Assembly: GCA_030685235.1 (NCBI GenBank)
Contig: MU839115.1
Location: forward strand, 1-64,000
DNA from: Copromyces sp. CBS 386.78
Taxonomy: Eukaryota > Ascomycota > Sordariomycetes > Sordariales > Sordariaceae
Direction of reading: 5' to 3'
Length of the DNA stretch: 64,000 nucleotides
The notes below the pieces were generated by a model. It saw only the letters and a program-made list of their open reading frames with translations. It was not told the origin of the DNA and searched no databases. The translations under genes and the position numbers were made by a program. This document shows positions 42,875 to 53,408 of the stretch, one piece after another (position 1 is the first letter of the stretch; each line of letters opens with the position of its first letter).

Positions 42875-45563
42875 TCAGACAGAAACAGGCGACAGCAAGT
42901 CCGGAGAATAATACCTTCCATTGACTCTACCCCCGCGACCGCCATTCGCGTTACCGTTTCCAGCAGCAGCGTCCCGGCGGTGAGGATCAACAGAGTGTGT
43001 TCTCCTCGACGACGGCTGCTGGGCGGATACCTTCCTACCTCTACTATCCCTCTCTCTCATCGACCCTTCAACCGGTGTTACTGGCCCTCGCCCATAGAAC
43101 GCCTCGGGTTCATCATCGAGAACTGCCTTTTGTTGGTGGTGTACATTGTTATGACTGCCATACGTTGTAGTGGGAAGCTGATAGTGCTGCTGATGATAAT
43201 GCGGCGTTGTCGGGCTTTGGGTGCTCGGCGTTGATGGAATTGTGCGTTGCTCACTGCCTCTTCTTGTGTACGAAGGCTGCCTGCTCCTGCTGGATGAGCG
43301 GGAACTCGAGGCGTAAGAAGAAGGAGTATATTGGGGCGTTTGCGGGACTGGGGGTGGAGGATAGTTGAATGATGGTGGTATCTTGGTGTTTGATGCGGAT
43401 GTGCTCCTGAGCCTAGAGGGCGTACGTTCAACCGTGGGACGTTGTCGGGGAGATACTTGTGGCTGCGGCTCGTCCCTTAGCCTCATATGAACTGGCTGCC
43501 CGGCACGCTGCTGCTGCTGTTGGTTGTTTATCTCTGCTTCGGAAAACGTGGTCTTGAAGATGCTGGGGCTTGCGGCGATGGGGATCATGTTGAAGAGGTC
43601 ATCGAAACCCGTCTTGGCCGGTTTCCTTGCTGCTGGCCTCCCTGCACCTAGTTCGCCGAATTCAAGCCCCTTCTCGTCTTCGAGTCTTGCCCGCCTTGGG
43701 TATTGGTCTGTTTGACCAGCGCGGGCCGACTGGTAGGGGTGATGGCTCGTGACCGGTGAGAGCATCTCCGGGCCCCTTGTTCGGCTAGGATTGGGCGATC
43801 TGCCACCAGATTTGTTTGTAGATCTGCTGGCTGGCCTCGAGGGAGGAGTGTGGGATGGTTGGCGGTTGTAGTCAGTCCTGGCCGACACAGGCCAGTTCGG
43901 TTCAACCGGTGTATTCACAGCGGGCGAAAAGGGTAATGGGGTTCGGTAGGCTGCCGACATAGGTGCGTCGTCGTAGGGTGTGATGGGGGGAGTACAAAGA
44001 TCACGACTGGTAAAATAGTTTCCAGGCTTCACCCCGGATGGCGTCCGCTTGGTAGTGATGGGGGGAAGTGTACGTGCACCTTTGTGAATGGGAAGCTTGG
44101 GTCGCATAGCCATGACGGTCGGACTGGGATACACCGGGCTCTCTACAGCTTCTGCCCGTCCTACATAAGCGTGCTCGTCGCATCCTCCACAGTTGCCCTG
44201 GCAACCAGCGTAGTCCTCCGCGCATGAATCGCTACAATCCTCTTCCTCGCCTTCCACGAAGCGAGAAGGCTTCGAAGGTATGTTCAAGGTTGGTCGTCTT
44301 CTGGCCTCGACTGGGCTGCGTCTGTTGCCCCCTATATGTCTGTTAGAAGCTGCGGCTTGCACTGCTGCCTCTGATTGTGTATGTGTTCTCACAGGGGAAT
44401 ATGGGGAGGTTGTGTTGGCTTGGCCGGGAGAAACTGGATTCCCAGTAGTGCCAGGGGTTGTCTGGGGCATGTGCTCTTCATTGTTCTCGGTAGTGGCGTC
44501 AGGGCGATTGACGAGCTTCCCATAGGGCGGGGCGTCGGTGTTGACAACCAGCAACTCCCTGGAACCACGGCCAAGGAGTCCATAAACAGACACCTCACCG
44601 TTCTTGATGCCAACGACGGCACTGGTGCCTGCGTACAAGACATCGTCTTCCATGCCGCAGCGATTGCAGAAAATAACAATGAGCTCCTCGTCGCTTTCGC
44701 CTCGAATAACTGGCTCGAATCGTTGAAGCCAGTATGTCATGGTTGCCAGGTCAGGTTCCTGGGCGAGGGGAGTGAAGGTTTCAGGATCCTCGTGGGTAAG
44801 CCAGGCCATTGATAGAATGACTAGGTTTGCTCGAACTTCAAGGACGTGGAAAGCGAACTCGAACTTGTGCCAGGGTGCCTCGAATTTGTAGGGACTATGA
44901 CTCGTTAGTTACGTGCAACAAAAGTGAAGTGGTTTAGAACATACTTGATATCCATACCTGCGAAGAGGTTAGTACGAGTGTCTCTTGGATAGTCAATAAA
45001 AGGATTGCGATTCAAGGTACTCACAGATTCCCATGGCAACATTGCCGAAGCCCTCCATTCTACCACCATAGAATCCTCCGCCTTCCATGGCCCAGGTCTG
45101 GTCAGTGTAGTAGAGGAAGGACTTGCGATAGTTTGCAACAGTTTCGCCGTCACCATTGACGACAAGCAGTGAGTTGTAGTACTCGGGAGAGGATCCACGA
45201 GGTGAGCCTGAAGACCCGACCTTTTCGGGATAGCCGACCGCGACAGTGCAATCGTACTTGAGAGCATTTGTGCGTGCCCATAATGCACTGATTCCAGATC
45301 CTGATGGTTCGAGGAAGGGCTGGATTTCGTCCAGAGACTTGAAGTTGTATCCTTTTTGACCATGTTAGTTCCTATATTGAATGACAGCTGTAGTAGATGG
45401 GAAGTAGAAGCTGCTTACCGGAAAAAGCCATCTCGGGAAGGACGAGTAGGTCTAGAACCTCCAGTTCCCTCTGATCGGCCTTGGCCAAGACGGCGTCGGC
45501 ACGACTGAGGTTGTTGGAGACATCCCCGACTTGGGGTGCGAACTGAAGACACCCGATACGCAT
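42875..45563 (-). CDS. nta1: NTA1-like N-terminal amidase with long C-terminal tail, 834 aa
   Basis: Four exons from the right: 45563-45419, 45351-45025, a 13-nt exon at 44957-44945, and 44894-42875; all phases agree. Residues 1-330 are a nitrilase-fold amidase. The catalytic triad is visible: Glu44 (LPEMAFSGYNF), Lys125 (NYRKSFLYY) and Cys158 (MGICMDINPYKFEAP). The MDINPYKFEAPWH and CNRCG blocks are those of Nta1, which deamidates N-terminal Asn and Gln so that proteins enter the Arg/N-degron pathway. Yeast Nta1 is about 460 residues. Here some 480 extra residues follow, rich in Pro, Ser, Thr, Arg and Gln, with no domain I can name and likely disordered. The tiny exon encodes the residues right after the catalytic Cys, so its inclusion is essential. 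Confidence 0.9.
44945..44957 (-). other. 13-nt microexon of the amidase gene
   Basis: The upstream intron (45024-44958) starts GTGAGT and ends CGCAG; the downstream intron (44944-44895) starts GTATGT and ends CATAG. The exon GTATGGATATCAA completes the codon of catalytic Cys158 and adds Met, Asp, Ile and two bases of Asn. Phase is right on both sides, and the resulting CMDINP block is the family's conserved one. Confidence 0.85.
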
Positions 45564-48500
45564 GGTGGTCGAGTATAGACTTGTAAGTTGATATTTCTGT
45601 TGTTTTCCCGGCCGTCTTGAATTATTATTTGGTCGAGCGCGCTTTGGTGGCGCAGCAAGCGTTGTCTCGTAACTGCCGTAGACTCTGCTTTAGTGCTGAC
45701 CTTGGCGACTGTGAAGCCGACGGGTCGCTTCAAGTCGATATCTCCAGCGTTGATAGTGTTGACGAACGAAGAGATACTCGAAAAGGTCTCGTTGGAGCTG
45801 GTGTCTGAGGAGACGGTCGGAGCTGTGCCTCGTGTTTCTGTATCAAAAATAAAACGGGCGAGAAATGGGCAGTAGCAGCGGGAATTGGCGTGAGGGAAAG
45901 GGTAGAGGCGTTGGTTCCTTCCTTCCGTTGGGTTGGAATCCCCTTGGGTCACGTCCTTCTCGTTTCGTCGAGCTGGAAAGTGTGGTAACACGGGGACGTC
46001 GTGGACCTGCGCTGGGATATTTTTGGACCCTTTTCCCCAGGAATGTATGCGGGCGTCGAGGTGGTGTAAGAGACACGAACTGCACTTTTTTTCTTCTTCT
46101 TGTTTCGTTTCGAGTTCGATGCAACTGAAAAGAGTCGGAAGCAGGAAGACAAGTGGAAGATGGAGACGACAGGCGCATGGAAGTATGCAACACAGCAGGA
46201 TGCTTCTACCCCGTACCTAGACCTACAGCTTTGTGTAACGGTTCGTACTTCATTCTTTCGGACAAGGAGAAAAAACAAGTGTGAATGGCCAGCAGACTCG
46301 CCATCATATTGCCGTCTTGCCGCCATTGGGGTTTCTGACTTGCCAATGTCTGCCATAGAAGGAAAGCATTGGCGGGCACCCGGGGAGGGAGTGGGATGAT
46401 TAAGATGGCACGATGGGGTCCGAATCTGTTAGGCTTCTTCAGGTAGACCACGGGGTACCCTCAAGGCAAGATTTGGTTGGTCGGTACCTCGACTCGTAAC
46501 TTGGCTTGCCCCTGACTTCCCGTCTGCAAGAGCCCGATCTCGGCAGCCTGCGCTAGCGGGACAGCGCTGGAGGACCAACTGCCAATGTTGTGCGAGAGTC
46601 GAGTGCGGATCGCGAGCATCATGGCAAATGTGATCAGGTTCGTCAAAGGCCTCATCACACTGCCCTTGCCTTCACAGATTTGTCTAGACTGGTCACATTA
46701 GCAAGTGGAAAACTGAATGGCGAACCGCGCAACGCCGAACCAGGAACACGAACGAGAAATCGTCCGAATAAAAGAGTCAAGCAAAGATAGGCCACAACAT
46801 CCAATGGCTTTTTTCAGGTGTTTTGTGTCAACTGTTTCCCAGGGGCACCTGCATGACATGAGACTCTGCACGAAAACCTATCCCGGCACTTGTACGGCGG
46901 CTCCCCAGTCCAAGTGCGTTGTTTGAACTTTGAAAGCTTCCCCGCTCCTACAGATCAAACACAACAGTTCGCGGGGGAGTGCCCTGCATCATTCATCAAC
47001 ACCTCGTGGGGTCAGATATCAATTCGTGATGGCAGTCAATATATGAACAAAGGAATGTAAGAGGCAAAGTGACTGTGAGGGCAGCGACATGCGAGATGGT
47101 CAAATGCAGGTCCAGACTCGATGTCCAATTGTGTCGCCCACGGCCCAATTGGTGGAGGTGTGATCTGGTTCTTGGCTTATATAAGTGTCATGATTGGTCA
47201 GTGAGCGTTAATGAACTCACCCCACACTGTCAGTTCTCAGATTCGTTTCAACCTCCAGCAGCGTTTCTTCTTCCATTCAACTGTCAACTTCTCTTCTTGC
47301 CAACGTCCAATCCCATGTCCATGACTGACCAAAGACACTTCCGAGTTGAAGGATAATCCAACTTCAATTTCCTTCATCATTTCTGCTATCCGCCCATATC
47401 ACCAACGGGGTGGGGCCAACTTCCTCCTCCAGCACGCCTTTCTTTTTCATGCGGCCATCCCAATGACCACCAACTAGCAATGCCACCCAAATCCACACGT
47501 CTTACACAAGTTGGGCATGGTCACTTGCCGCCTTCCGGAGTCACTCCCAACGTCACGCGACGATTTCAAGAATCTCGAGCTTTTTGTTCTCATTTTATGG
47601 ATAACTTCTCTTTGTCAGTTAGAGGCCGGGATGGAAGGGCCAAAAAGAGCCAACCAGGCCTCTGGCGGAAAACTATAACGTCAGGGCAGCCATGAAGTCG
47701 TGGTCATCATGCAGTTGATACAGTAGGGCTGGACGTACGTCTGCCTGTCTCCAAGTGGAAGTAGCATTAGGAGGATGAGGTCGGTCATCGACAGACAGCC
47801 CTACCGGGTTGAGCGGGTGTATGCCCTGCTTTGCACTCCGGAAATTTACTGTTTCATTTGCAAACCTGTCCGTTTGATGTCTTTAGCCAAGATGGGCTTT
47901 CGGGATCTTAGGAAAGAGCTGCCCGTAACGAGCGAGTATAGTCTCGGCACTTCTCCCTTACATATTCATTTCAAACGCTGTAGCCTGCCAAGTGGTATAT
48001 ACATATACTGTGTTGAGATGTTTACCTTCTGCCCCCATTCCTCGCATTATCAGGGTGCTCTTGGACGGGAACTTCTGGCTGCTCGTCGACAGAAAGAAGA
48101 AACCGCCAGGAAGGGTCAAACGTGCTGCCTATTTCATATCATGATGGACAGGAAGACTTCATACAGCGGGATGAATGTCTTTCAAGAGTTGCGTTATCAA
48201 CTCAAGAGGCCCTAGGCTGGAAAGTGCTCTATTTTCCGGTCAAACTACAGCAACGGAAATCAGCATGAGAGACGGAGTTTTGAATCACATCTTTCTTAAC
48301 ACCGCAATTCATTAGTTCTTTCTCAGAACGAAAAGATATTGCCAAGGTGTAGCATTTGCACCACACGCCAGACCATCTTGACTGGACAACCATACACCAA
48401 TATCACGCTAAACCTTTTTTGTTACGGTCTACGAATCGCCCTAAATGTTACCGTACCCCATCTCACTTGCTGACTGCAGCACCTTGCGGTATAATCCTCC

Positions 48501-49125
48501 ACCGAATCCTTCACCCTCACGTCCAAGATTCCGATACTAGCACCCAAATACGATTTCAAAATTTGAGACCTTGTTCGGTTGCTGTACTAGCGGCCGCCCT
48601 GCCTGCTCATAACCTCCGCCAGACTCGACCATGAATCCTATCTTGGACCTTGAATGGGGTTTGTATGCTTGGGGAGACGCCAACATGAGCCATTATATTC
48701 TGTCTTACGATTCCAAGGGAGGGCATATGTATCGAAATCAAGGTCACAACGGAAGCTGGTGTCAGGATGATTGGGCCAGTTATCCACAAACGGACACAAC
48801 CATCATGTTGGTGAGCCCTTAGTGTTGTCCGAGCACCTCGGAAAGAGAATGTCAGCAGTGTATCCCATGGATACTACCGACGGAATGTCAGCATTGTCGG
48901 TATGTTGTCTGTATCCGGTCTGACATTGGATCAGAACGATGGAGGTCTGGTGAGATGGTTACAAGGGATATTGTCAGGATTGCGACTCATGAGCTCGCTG
49001 GGCACCTGGGCGGAGCTGGGTGATTCTTTCATATAAAGGCTTGAAAGTGGTGTTTTGATGTGGCTTCGTTGTCGACTTTCGTTGTCACAGAGAGCTATCA
49101 CAGAGGAAACCAGAGAAACTCAAAC
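45564..49125. other. 3.5-kb region without a convincing gene
   Basis: The left 600 bp is the amidase promoter. No ORF on either strand looks like protein. A TATATAAG at 47178-47185 followed by a CT-rich stretch (about 47220-47400) looks like a fungal core promoter, but only very short frames follow. TATAAA at 49032-49037 lies 94 bp before the pseudogene ATG. A non-coding transcript is possible. Confidence 0.45.
47178..47185 (+). promoter_or_regulatory. Candidate TATA box without a clear gene
   Basis: TATATAAG is followed by an inverted CCAAT (47193-47197) and a pyrimidine-rich leader-like stretch. The frames downstream are short (13 codons at about 47315, then 72 codons from 47480). It might drive a non-coding or very short transcript. 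Confidence 0.25.
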
Positions 49126-50697
49126 ATGCCTAAGCAAGAAGTTTATCACCTCCGTTCCTGGATGGGAGAACGATCCAGCGGAGGAAAAGCTCAAGCTCTC
49201 TACCCTCGACTATATCTCGGTCAGCACCTACAACAACTATTGCCTCTTCTTCAGGCTCGATGATGCTCTCAAACCCAGAGTTGTTCAAGCCCTCACAGAA
49301 GGCCTCGAGCGGACGTTGAGCCAGGCCAGACACTTGGTTGGCAGAATCGAAAGAGATCCCGAGGGCGGCCACCACATCTTGAGAAAGAGGGACGACACGG
49401 TCGAGTTCCATGTCCAATGGCTCGATGCCCCTGAGGATGCAGACAAGTGCCCATCCATCGACGACATCGAGCGGACGAACTTCAGCACCGTGACTCTGGG
49501 CAATCTCGAGCAATGGAGTGTCTTACCCATGACATACGGAGAGAGGCCCGAGGCAAACATCGAGAAACATCCCATCGTGTCCGCTTTCAAGGTAAGGTAA
49601 ACTTGGTTCGGGGTGGCATGACATTCCACATGCACCATCACCATTTCACCAACGACGTGATGAGCTGGTATGGTTACGCGCGGCAGATAGCAGAGAACTG
49701 CAATGCCATCTTTAACAACACAACATTCCCATCCTGGGACCCGGCGGCTCTCGACCTCTCACGCCTCTGCAAGCCCCAGCCATCACCGGAGGCCATGATC
49801 ACCGTGCCTCCGGCACTAAAACGCCATCCAGGCCATAGCAAGGGCGTATCACTGCTCTTCCACCTCCCCGAAGAGCAAGGCAACCAAGTTAAAAAACCTC
49901 TGCTCGCCCGCAGACGGCTTAGTCCCCTTCATCTCCACCTACGACTGCTTCAACGCCTTCATCTACCGCACCCTAACCCGTCTCCGCGCCCCCGTCTTCA
50001 ACTACCCCTCCGACACCAAGCTCTTCTGGGGCGAAGCTATCGACATGCGTCGCCGTCTTCAGAACCCCAAACCCGCGCCCCGCCTTCGCGGCAACGTCAT
50101 GTTCTGCGCCCTCTCGACAAACTCCGCCGTCGACAACCGACCCTCGCACAAGTTGCCTCCGAATGGTCCCTATCCAGGCTGGCGACCTACATCCGCCAGA
50201 TGACGGACAGCGTGACGCCCGAGGCGCTGGACGCGGCGCTGGATATGGTGAGCATCGTCAGAAACAAATCAGAGCTGTGCCTGAGCGTGGACGGGACGCC
50301 GCCCATGTCCGTTCTTCTGACCGATCATCGCGATGCCTACTTTTGGGATGTGAGCTTTGGGTTTGGCACGCCGTTGGCGTACCGTCATTCGGCGGATAGG
50401 ATCACGAATGGGCTGATTCTGTTTTATCCGCTGAGGGATTTGAGCCCGGAGTCGGATGAGGGGGTGGAGTTCTTTGTGTACTATGAGAAGAGGTTGGCGC
50501 AAGCGCTGATTGGAGATCCGGAGTGGTGCGAGTTCATGGAGTATAGGGGCGTGGAGGCTGAGGATTCTGTGGTGAGGGAGGGTGATGAGGAGGATGAGAC
50601 GGTCAAGATTGTTGAGAAGGTTAGGGTAAAGGAGGATAAGAAGGGGTGGATAGAGAGTGTGACGGTGGGGGAGGTGTTGCCTGCGCCTCTGGCGTAA
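49126..50697 (+). pseudogene. BAHD/TRI101-like O-acyltransferase with four frame breaks
   Basis: The conserved blocks of the fungal BAHD-type transferase family (the group that includes trichothecene 3-O-acetyltransferase) run in order but change frame. Frame 1 covers the start (EVYHLR). There is a shift just after the Trp codon at 49159-49161. Frame 2 covers WENDPAEEKLKLSTLDYIS to VSAFK. A tandem GGTAA-GGTAA at 49591-49600 then brings a TAA at 49598. Frame 1 resumes with RGGMTFHMHHHHFTNDV, which holds the catalytic HHxxxD. A one-base excess in the C run at 49866-49869 moves to frame 2 (STYDCFNAFIYRTLTRLRAP). A one-base shortage near 50137 returns to frame 1 (VASEWSLSRL) through the SFGFG motif to the TAA at 50695. 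No splice sites explain these shifts. It is either a decayed gene or a site of several sequencing indels. A TATAAA lies upstream. Confidence 0.8.
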
Positions 50698-51906
50698 TTT
50701 TTCTACCACCCCCTACCCGGGACAATGACATTCCTGTCCGTTGAATGACTTTCACGATGCAAATCACGAATGGTGACAGTCTTAGTCTTTCAGCCCACCA
50801 GTTTGATGCAGTCCCGAATCTGCAATAACGTTACACAACCTTTCTACGAAAGCTAGCACACTACCAAGCAACCCGAAGGTAGACTGATTGCCGAGGAATG
50901 GTGAGGCTCTCCACGATCAAAATTCTACCAATACATCCCCTCAACCGGCCCTGATATCAGTTCCTGAGGTCGTCCAAGGAACTTTGTCAATCTCGACACT
51001 TCTCTACCCCTCGCACTTCAGAACCGAGGGAATTCCCGCTATCCAGCGGCACAGAAGACCGAAGAGACCGTTGTCAGCGCCGCCACACACGTGCGTCTTA
51101 CCGTCTTACCTTAACCGTCCCGTTCCTTCTGTCGGGGACTTTGTTTCAGGCCGGTTTTGAGGCCCCATCAGAAAGCAAAGAACTTTAGTCCCTGTTTCTC
51201 TTTCTGTATTTTCGTGTCGAGATGAACGTGATCGGTTTCTTGGCCATCAATTAATTGTCAATAAAGCCAATGCAAATGTCAGCATGTCAACACCCACAAC
51301 CTCCCGTTTTGGTGATTTTGCCGAAACCCTTGTTGTTCGCCATATTTCCCTTTTGGGATAATGGTCTCAAACTGGGTCCCAACCCGCCAACCCGAGTCAA
51401 CCGCAATTAGCTTCCCCAGGGTTTTCAAAAATACCAACGGCATATGCAAAGGTACTTTTGCGAGAATGTTTCTGCGACGGCCTTAATCGCATCAGGAAAA
51501 TCATCTCGGACTCTGATCTCGGCTGGGAGTCTCGGATTGTAATCGTGGACTAGCCTTGAGCCTTTCCGCAATGGATTGGTTATCGGTTTCCCACCTAAGA
51601 GAACAAATACTTGGGAAAGAAAGACTGTCCGCGAACTGCCTTAAAGTAGGGGAATCATATAAAATCAGCAAGAGCCTGATACTCCAGGAAGCAACAAGCT
51701 AACCCTTCCATCTCTCTCTCGCCATCATAATACTGAAAAATCATTCAAACCTTTTACTACCAATCAATATCCAGGAAACAAAAGTTCACACCTCATCCAA
51801 CATCACCACCACGACATCAACAACCACCACACCCATCAACTGCCAAAAGAACTTCACCTCCAAGAACCCCAGCATATCATCCCATCACAGTATCACAGCA
51901 GCAACC
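50698..51906. other. Intergenic region, promoter of the SnoaL-like gene
   Basis: 1.2 kb with no supported ORF. TATAAA at 51660-51665 and a long CA-rich leader precede the next gene, which suggests a regulated transcript with a 5' leader of about 200 nt. Confidence 0.55.
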
Positions 51907-52386
51907 ATGGCATCGACCCCCGCCGAATCCCGCATCCAATCCCAAAAACTCCGCTACTGCCGCTACACCGACACCCAACAATTCTCCCTCCTCCCCTCTG
52001 TCATCCTGCCCTCCTGCACGTTCAAGTTCATCGACTACTTTTCCGCCTCTCCCATCGTCGAACCGTCCGCCTCCGGACCCGTGACACTCGGGTTCGACTC
52101 TTTGGCCTCATGGACAGCCTACTTCTCCGAGAAATTCAAAGCGCTGCAGACTATGCACTTGATTTCGGGGGCAGGGGAGTTTACCAAGATCAGCGAGGAT
52201 GAATATGAGGTTGTGTTTGCGGTGATTTATCATGCGGCGCCGAAGGAGGGGGAGACGGGGTGGCAGGGGGCAGGGGGTGGGCATTATCATGAGCGGTGGG
52301 TGAAGCAGAAGGATGAGGAGGGGAAGGAGGATTGGTTTATGAAGAGTTTGAGGTTTGAGAGGTTGTACTGGAAGTATGTGGAGTGA
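51907..52386 (+). CDS. SnoaL-like (NTF2-fold) protein, 159 aa
   Basis: Single exon from the ATG at 51907. The pattern is that of SnoaL-like domains: an N-terminal helix LRYCRYTDTQQFSLL, a strand-turn with CTFKFID, a middle part HLISGAGEFTKI, and a C-terminal sheet GHYHERWVKQ...WFMKSLRFERLYWKYVE. Such small proteins include dehydratases, cyclases and many of unknown role, often near secondary-metabolite genes. Here the neighbours are a broken acyltransferase and repeats, so a remnant metabolic locus is conceivable but not shown. No signal peptide. Wobble positions are C-ending in the first half and G-ending in the second half. Confidence 0.8.
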   Translation: MASTPAESRIQSQKLRYCRYTDTQQFSLLPSVILPSCTFKFIDYFSASPIVEPSASGPVTLGFDSLASWTAYFSEKFKALQTMHLISGAGEFTKISEDEYEVVFAVIYHAAPKEGETGWQGAGGGHYHERWVKQKDEEGKEDWFMKSLRFERLYWKYVE

Positions 52387-53017
52387 GTGTGAGCCGGATG
52401 AAATGAAAGGGGTTGAGGTGGATTGGCTTAGCAGTTGGAGGTTGAAAGAACAAAAGGGGAACAACAAGGACTGTCGCCATGGACGGCCTGGTCTACTTGG
52501 AAGGGATCATCAGGAAGAGAGCAAGACGAGGAGAAATACGCTGGGGTATGGCAATGGGTACTATGGTGCTGGTGTTGATTGATTCTCGCCCATGGTGTCG
52601 TTGAAAGTAACAAGACGTGTGGTTCTCTACTGAGAGTTGATGAGTTTGATGGGCAGAATAACAGAATATTGGGAATGAAGTTACGATGCAGTTGCTAAAG
52701 TCAGTAACCGGAACTCCGTCTGATACTCTCACTTCGATCTGTGTGTGTACTATGCGACCACCCTCTCTGCCGCTGGGCATTTAGAGTGTAACAAACAAAG
52801 GAAATTCCTTTATTCTTTCAACCTCGAAACCTTTCGACTTCGAAAATAGATTTCTTAGTCAAACCTTTCCGTACGGGACTGAAAGAACTATCTTTGGAAT
52901 CGCCGGAAGCCGAAGAATCCGAGGGAACTGACGGATTCTTCACAGCTCAACCATAAGACCCAGAAAGTCTATAAGAAAAAAGGTTTCCTCGAGGAAAAGG
53001 GATTCTAGATAGTTAAT
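52387..53017. other. Spacer with small palindromes beside a large inverted repeat
   Basis: No ORF is supported. The right half (about 52800-53000) is rich in short self-complementary pieces: AAGAATCCG paired with CGGATTCTT near 52914-52941, and the 14-bp palindrome TTTCCTCGAGGAAA at 52984-52997. Confidence 0.55.
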
Positions 53018-53408
53018 CATCACTCACTTATATCTTTACCAATTCAAATCCTACACACACAAACCATATACCATTCTACTCCTCTTTGAACGCTCTACAC
53101 ACACATGCCTTCGGAAATCTCAATTTCCTATAAAGCCAGCCTTTTCCTCCACTCTCAAAGGGTTGTCAACAGGTTACTAAAGGATCTTCTAATAGAGTAG
53201 TTGCAGCGATAATATCGTAGAATTCAAAATTAGAAGGATGGATAAAAAGGTAAAAATGATCAACCCTCTGAGAGTGGAGGAAAAGGCTGGCTTTATAGGA
53301 AATCGAGATTTCCGAAGGCATATGTGTGTAGAGCGTTCAAAGAGGAGTAGAATGGTATATGGTTTGTGTGTGTAGGATTTGAATTGGTAAAGATATAAGT
53401 GAGTGATG
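53018..53408. repeat. Near-perfect 148-bp inverted repeat with 95-bp loop
   Basis: The left arm 53018-53165 begins CATCACTCACTTATATC; the right arm 53261-53408 ends GATATAAGTGAGTGATG. The arms match over 148 bp except at a few positions, of which I see three clear ones, all transitions (C/T or A/G), and a differing end near the loop. The loop 53166-53260 is AT-rich with no ORF. This is the form of a MITE-like element with very long terminal repeats, a snap-back solo insertion, or a hairpin RNA gene. No target-site duplication is obvious at the ends. A transcript would fold into a hairpin of about 148 bp. Confidence 0.92.

Noticed and set aside
48631..48822. 63-codon frame with protein-like start
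   Set aside because: Too short, no partner exons or homology that I recognise.
49592..49600. GTAAGG as an intron donor in the acyltransferase
   Set aside because: The conserved HMHHHHF block resumes within about 30 bases; any acceptor downstream would delete the catalytic motif. A 5-bp tandem duplication explains it better.
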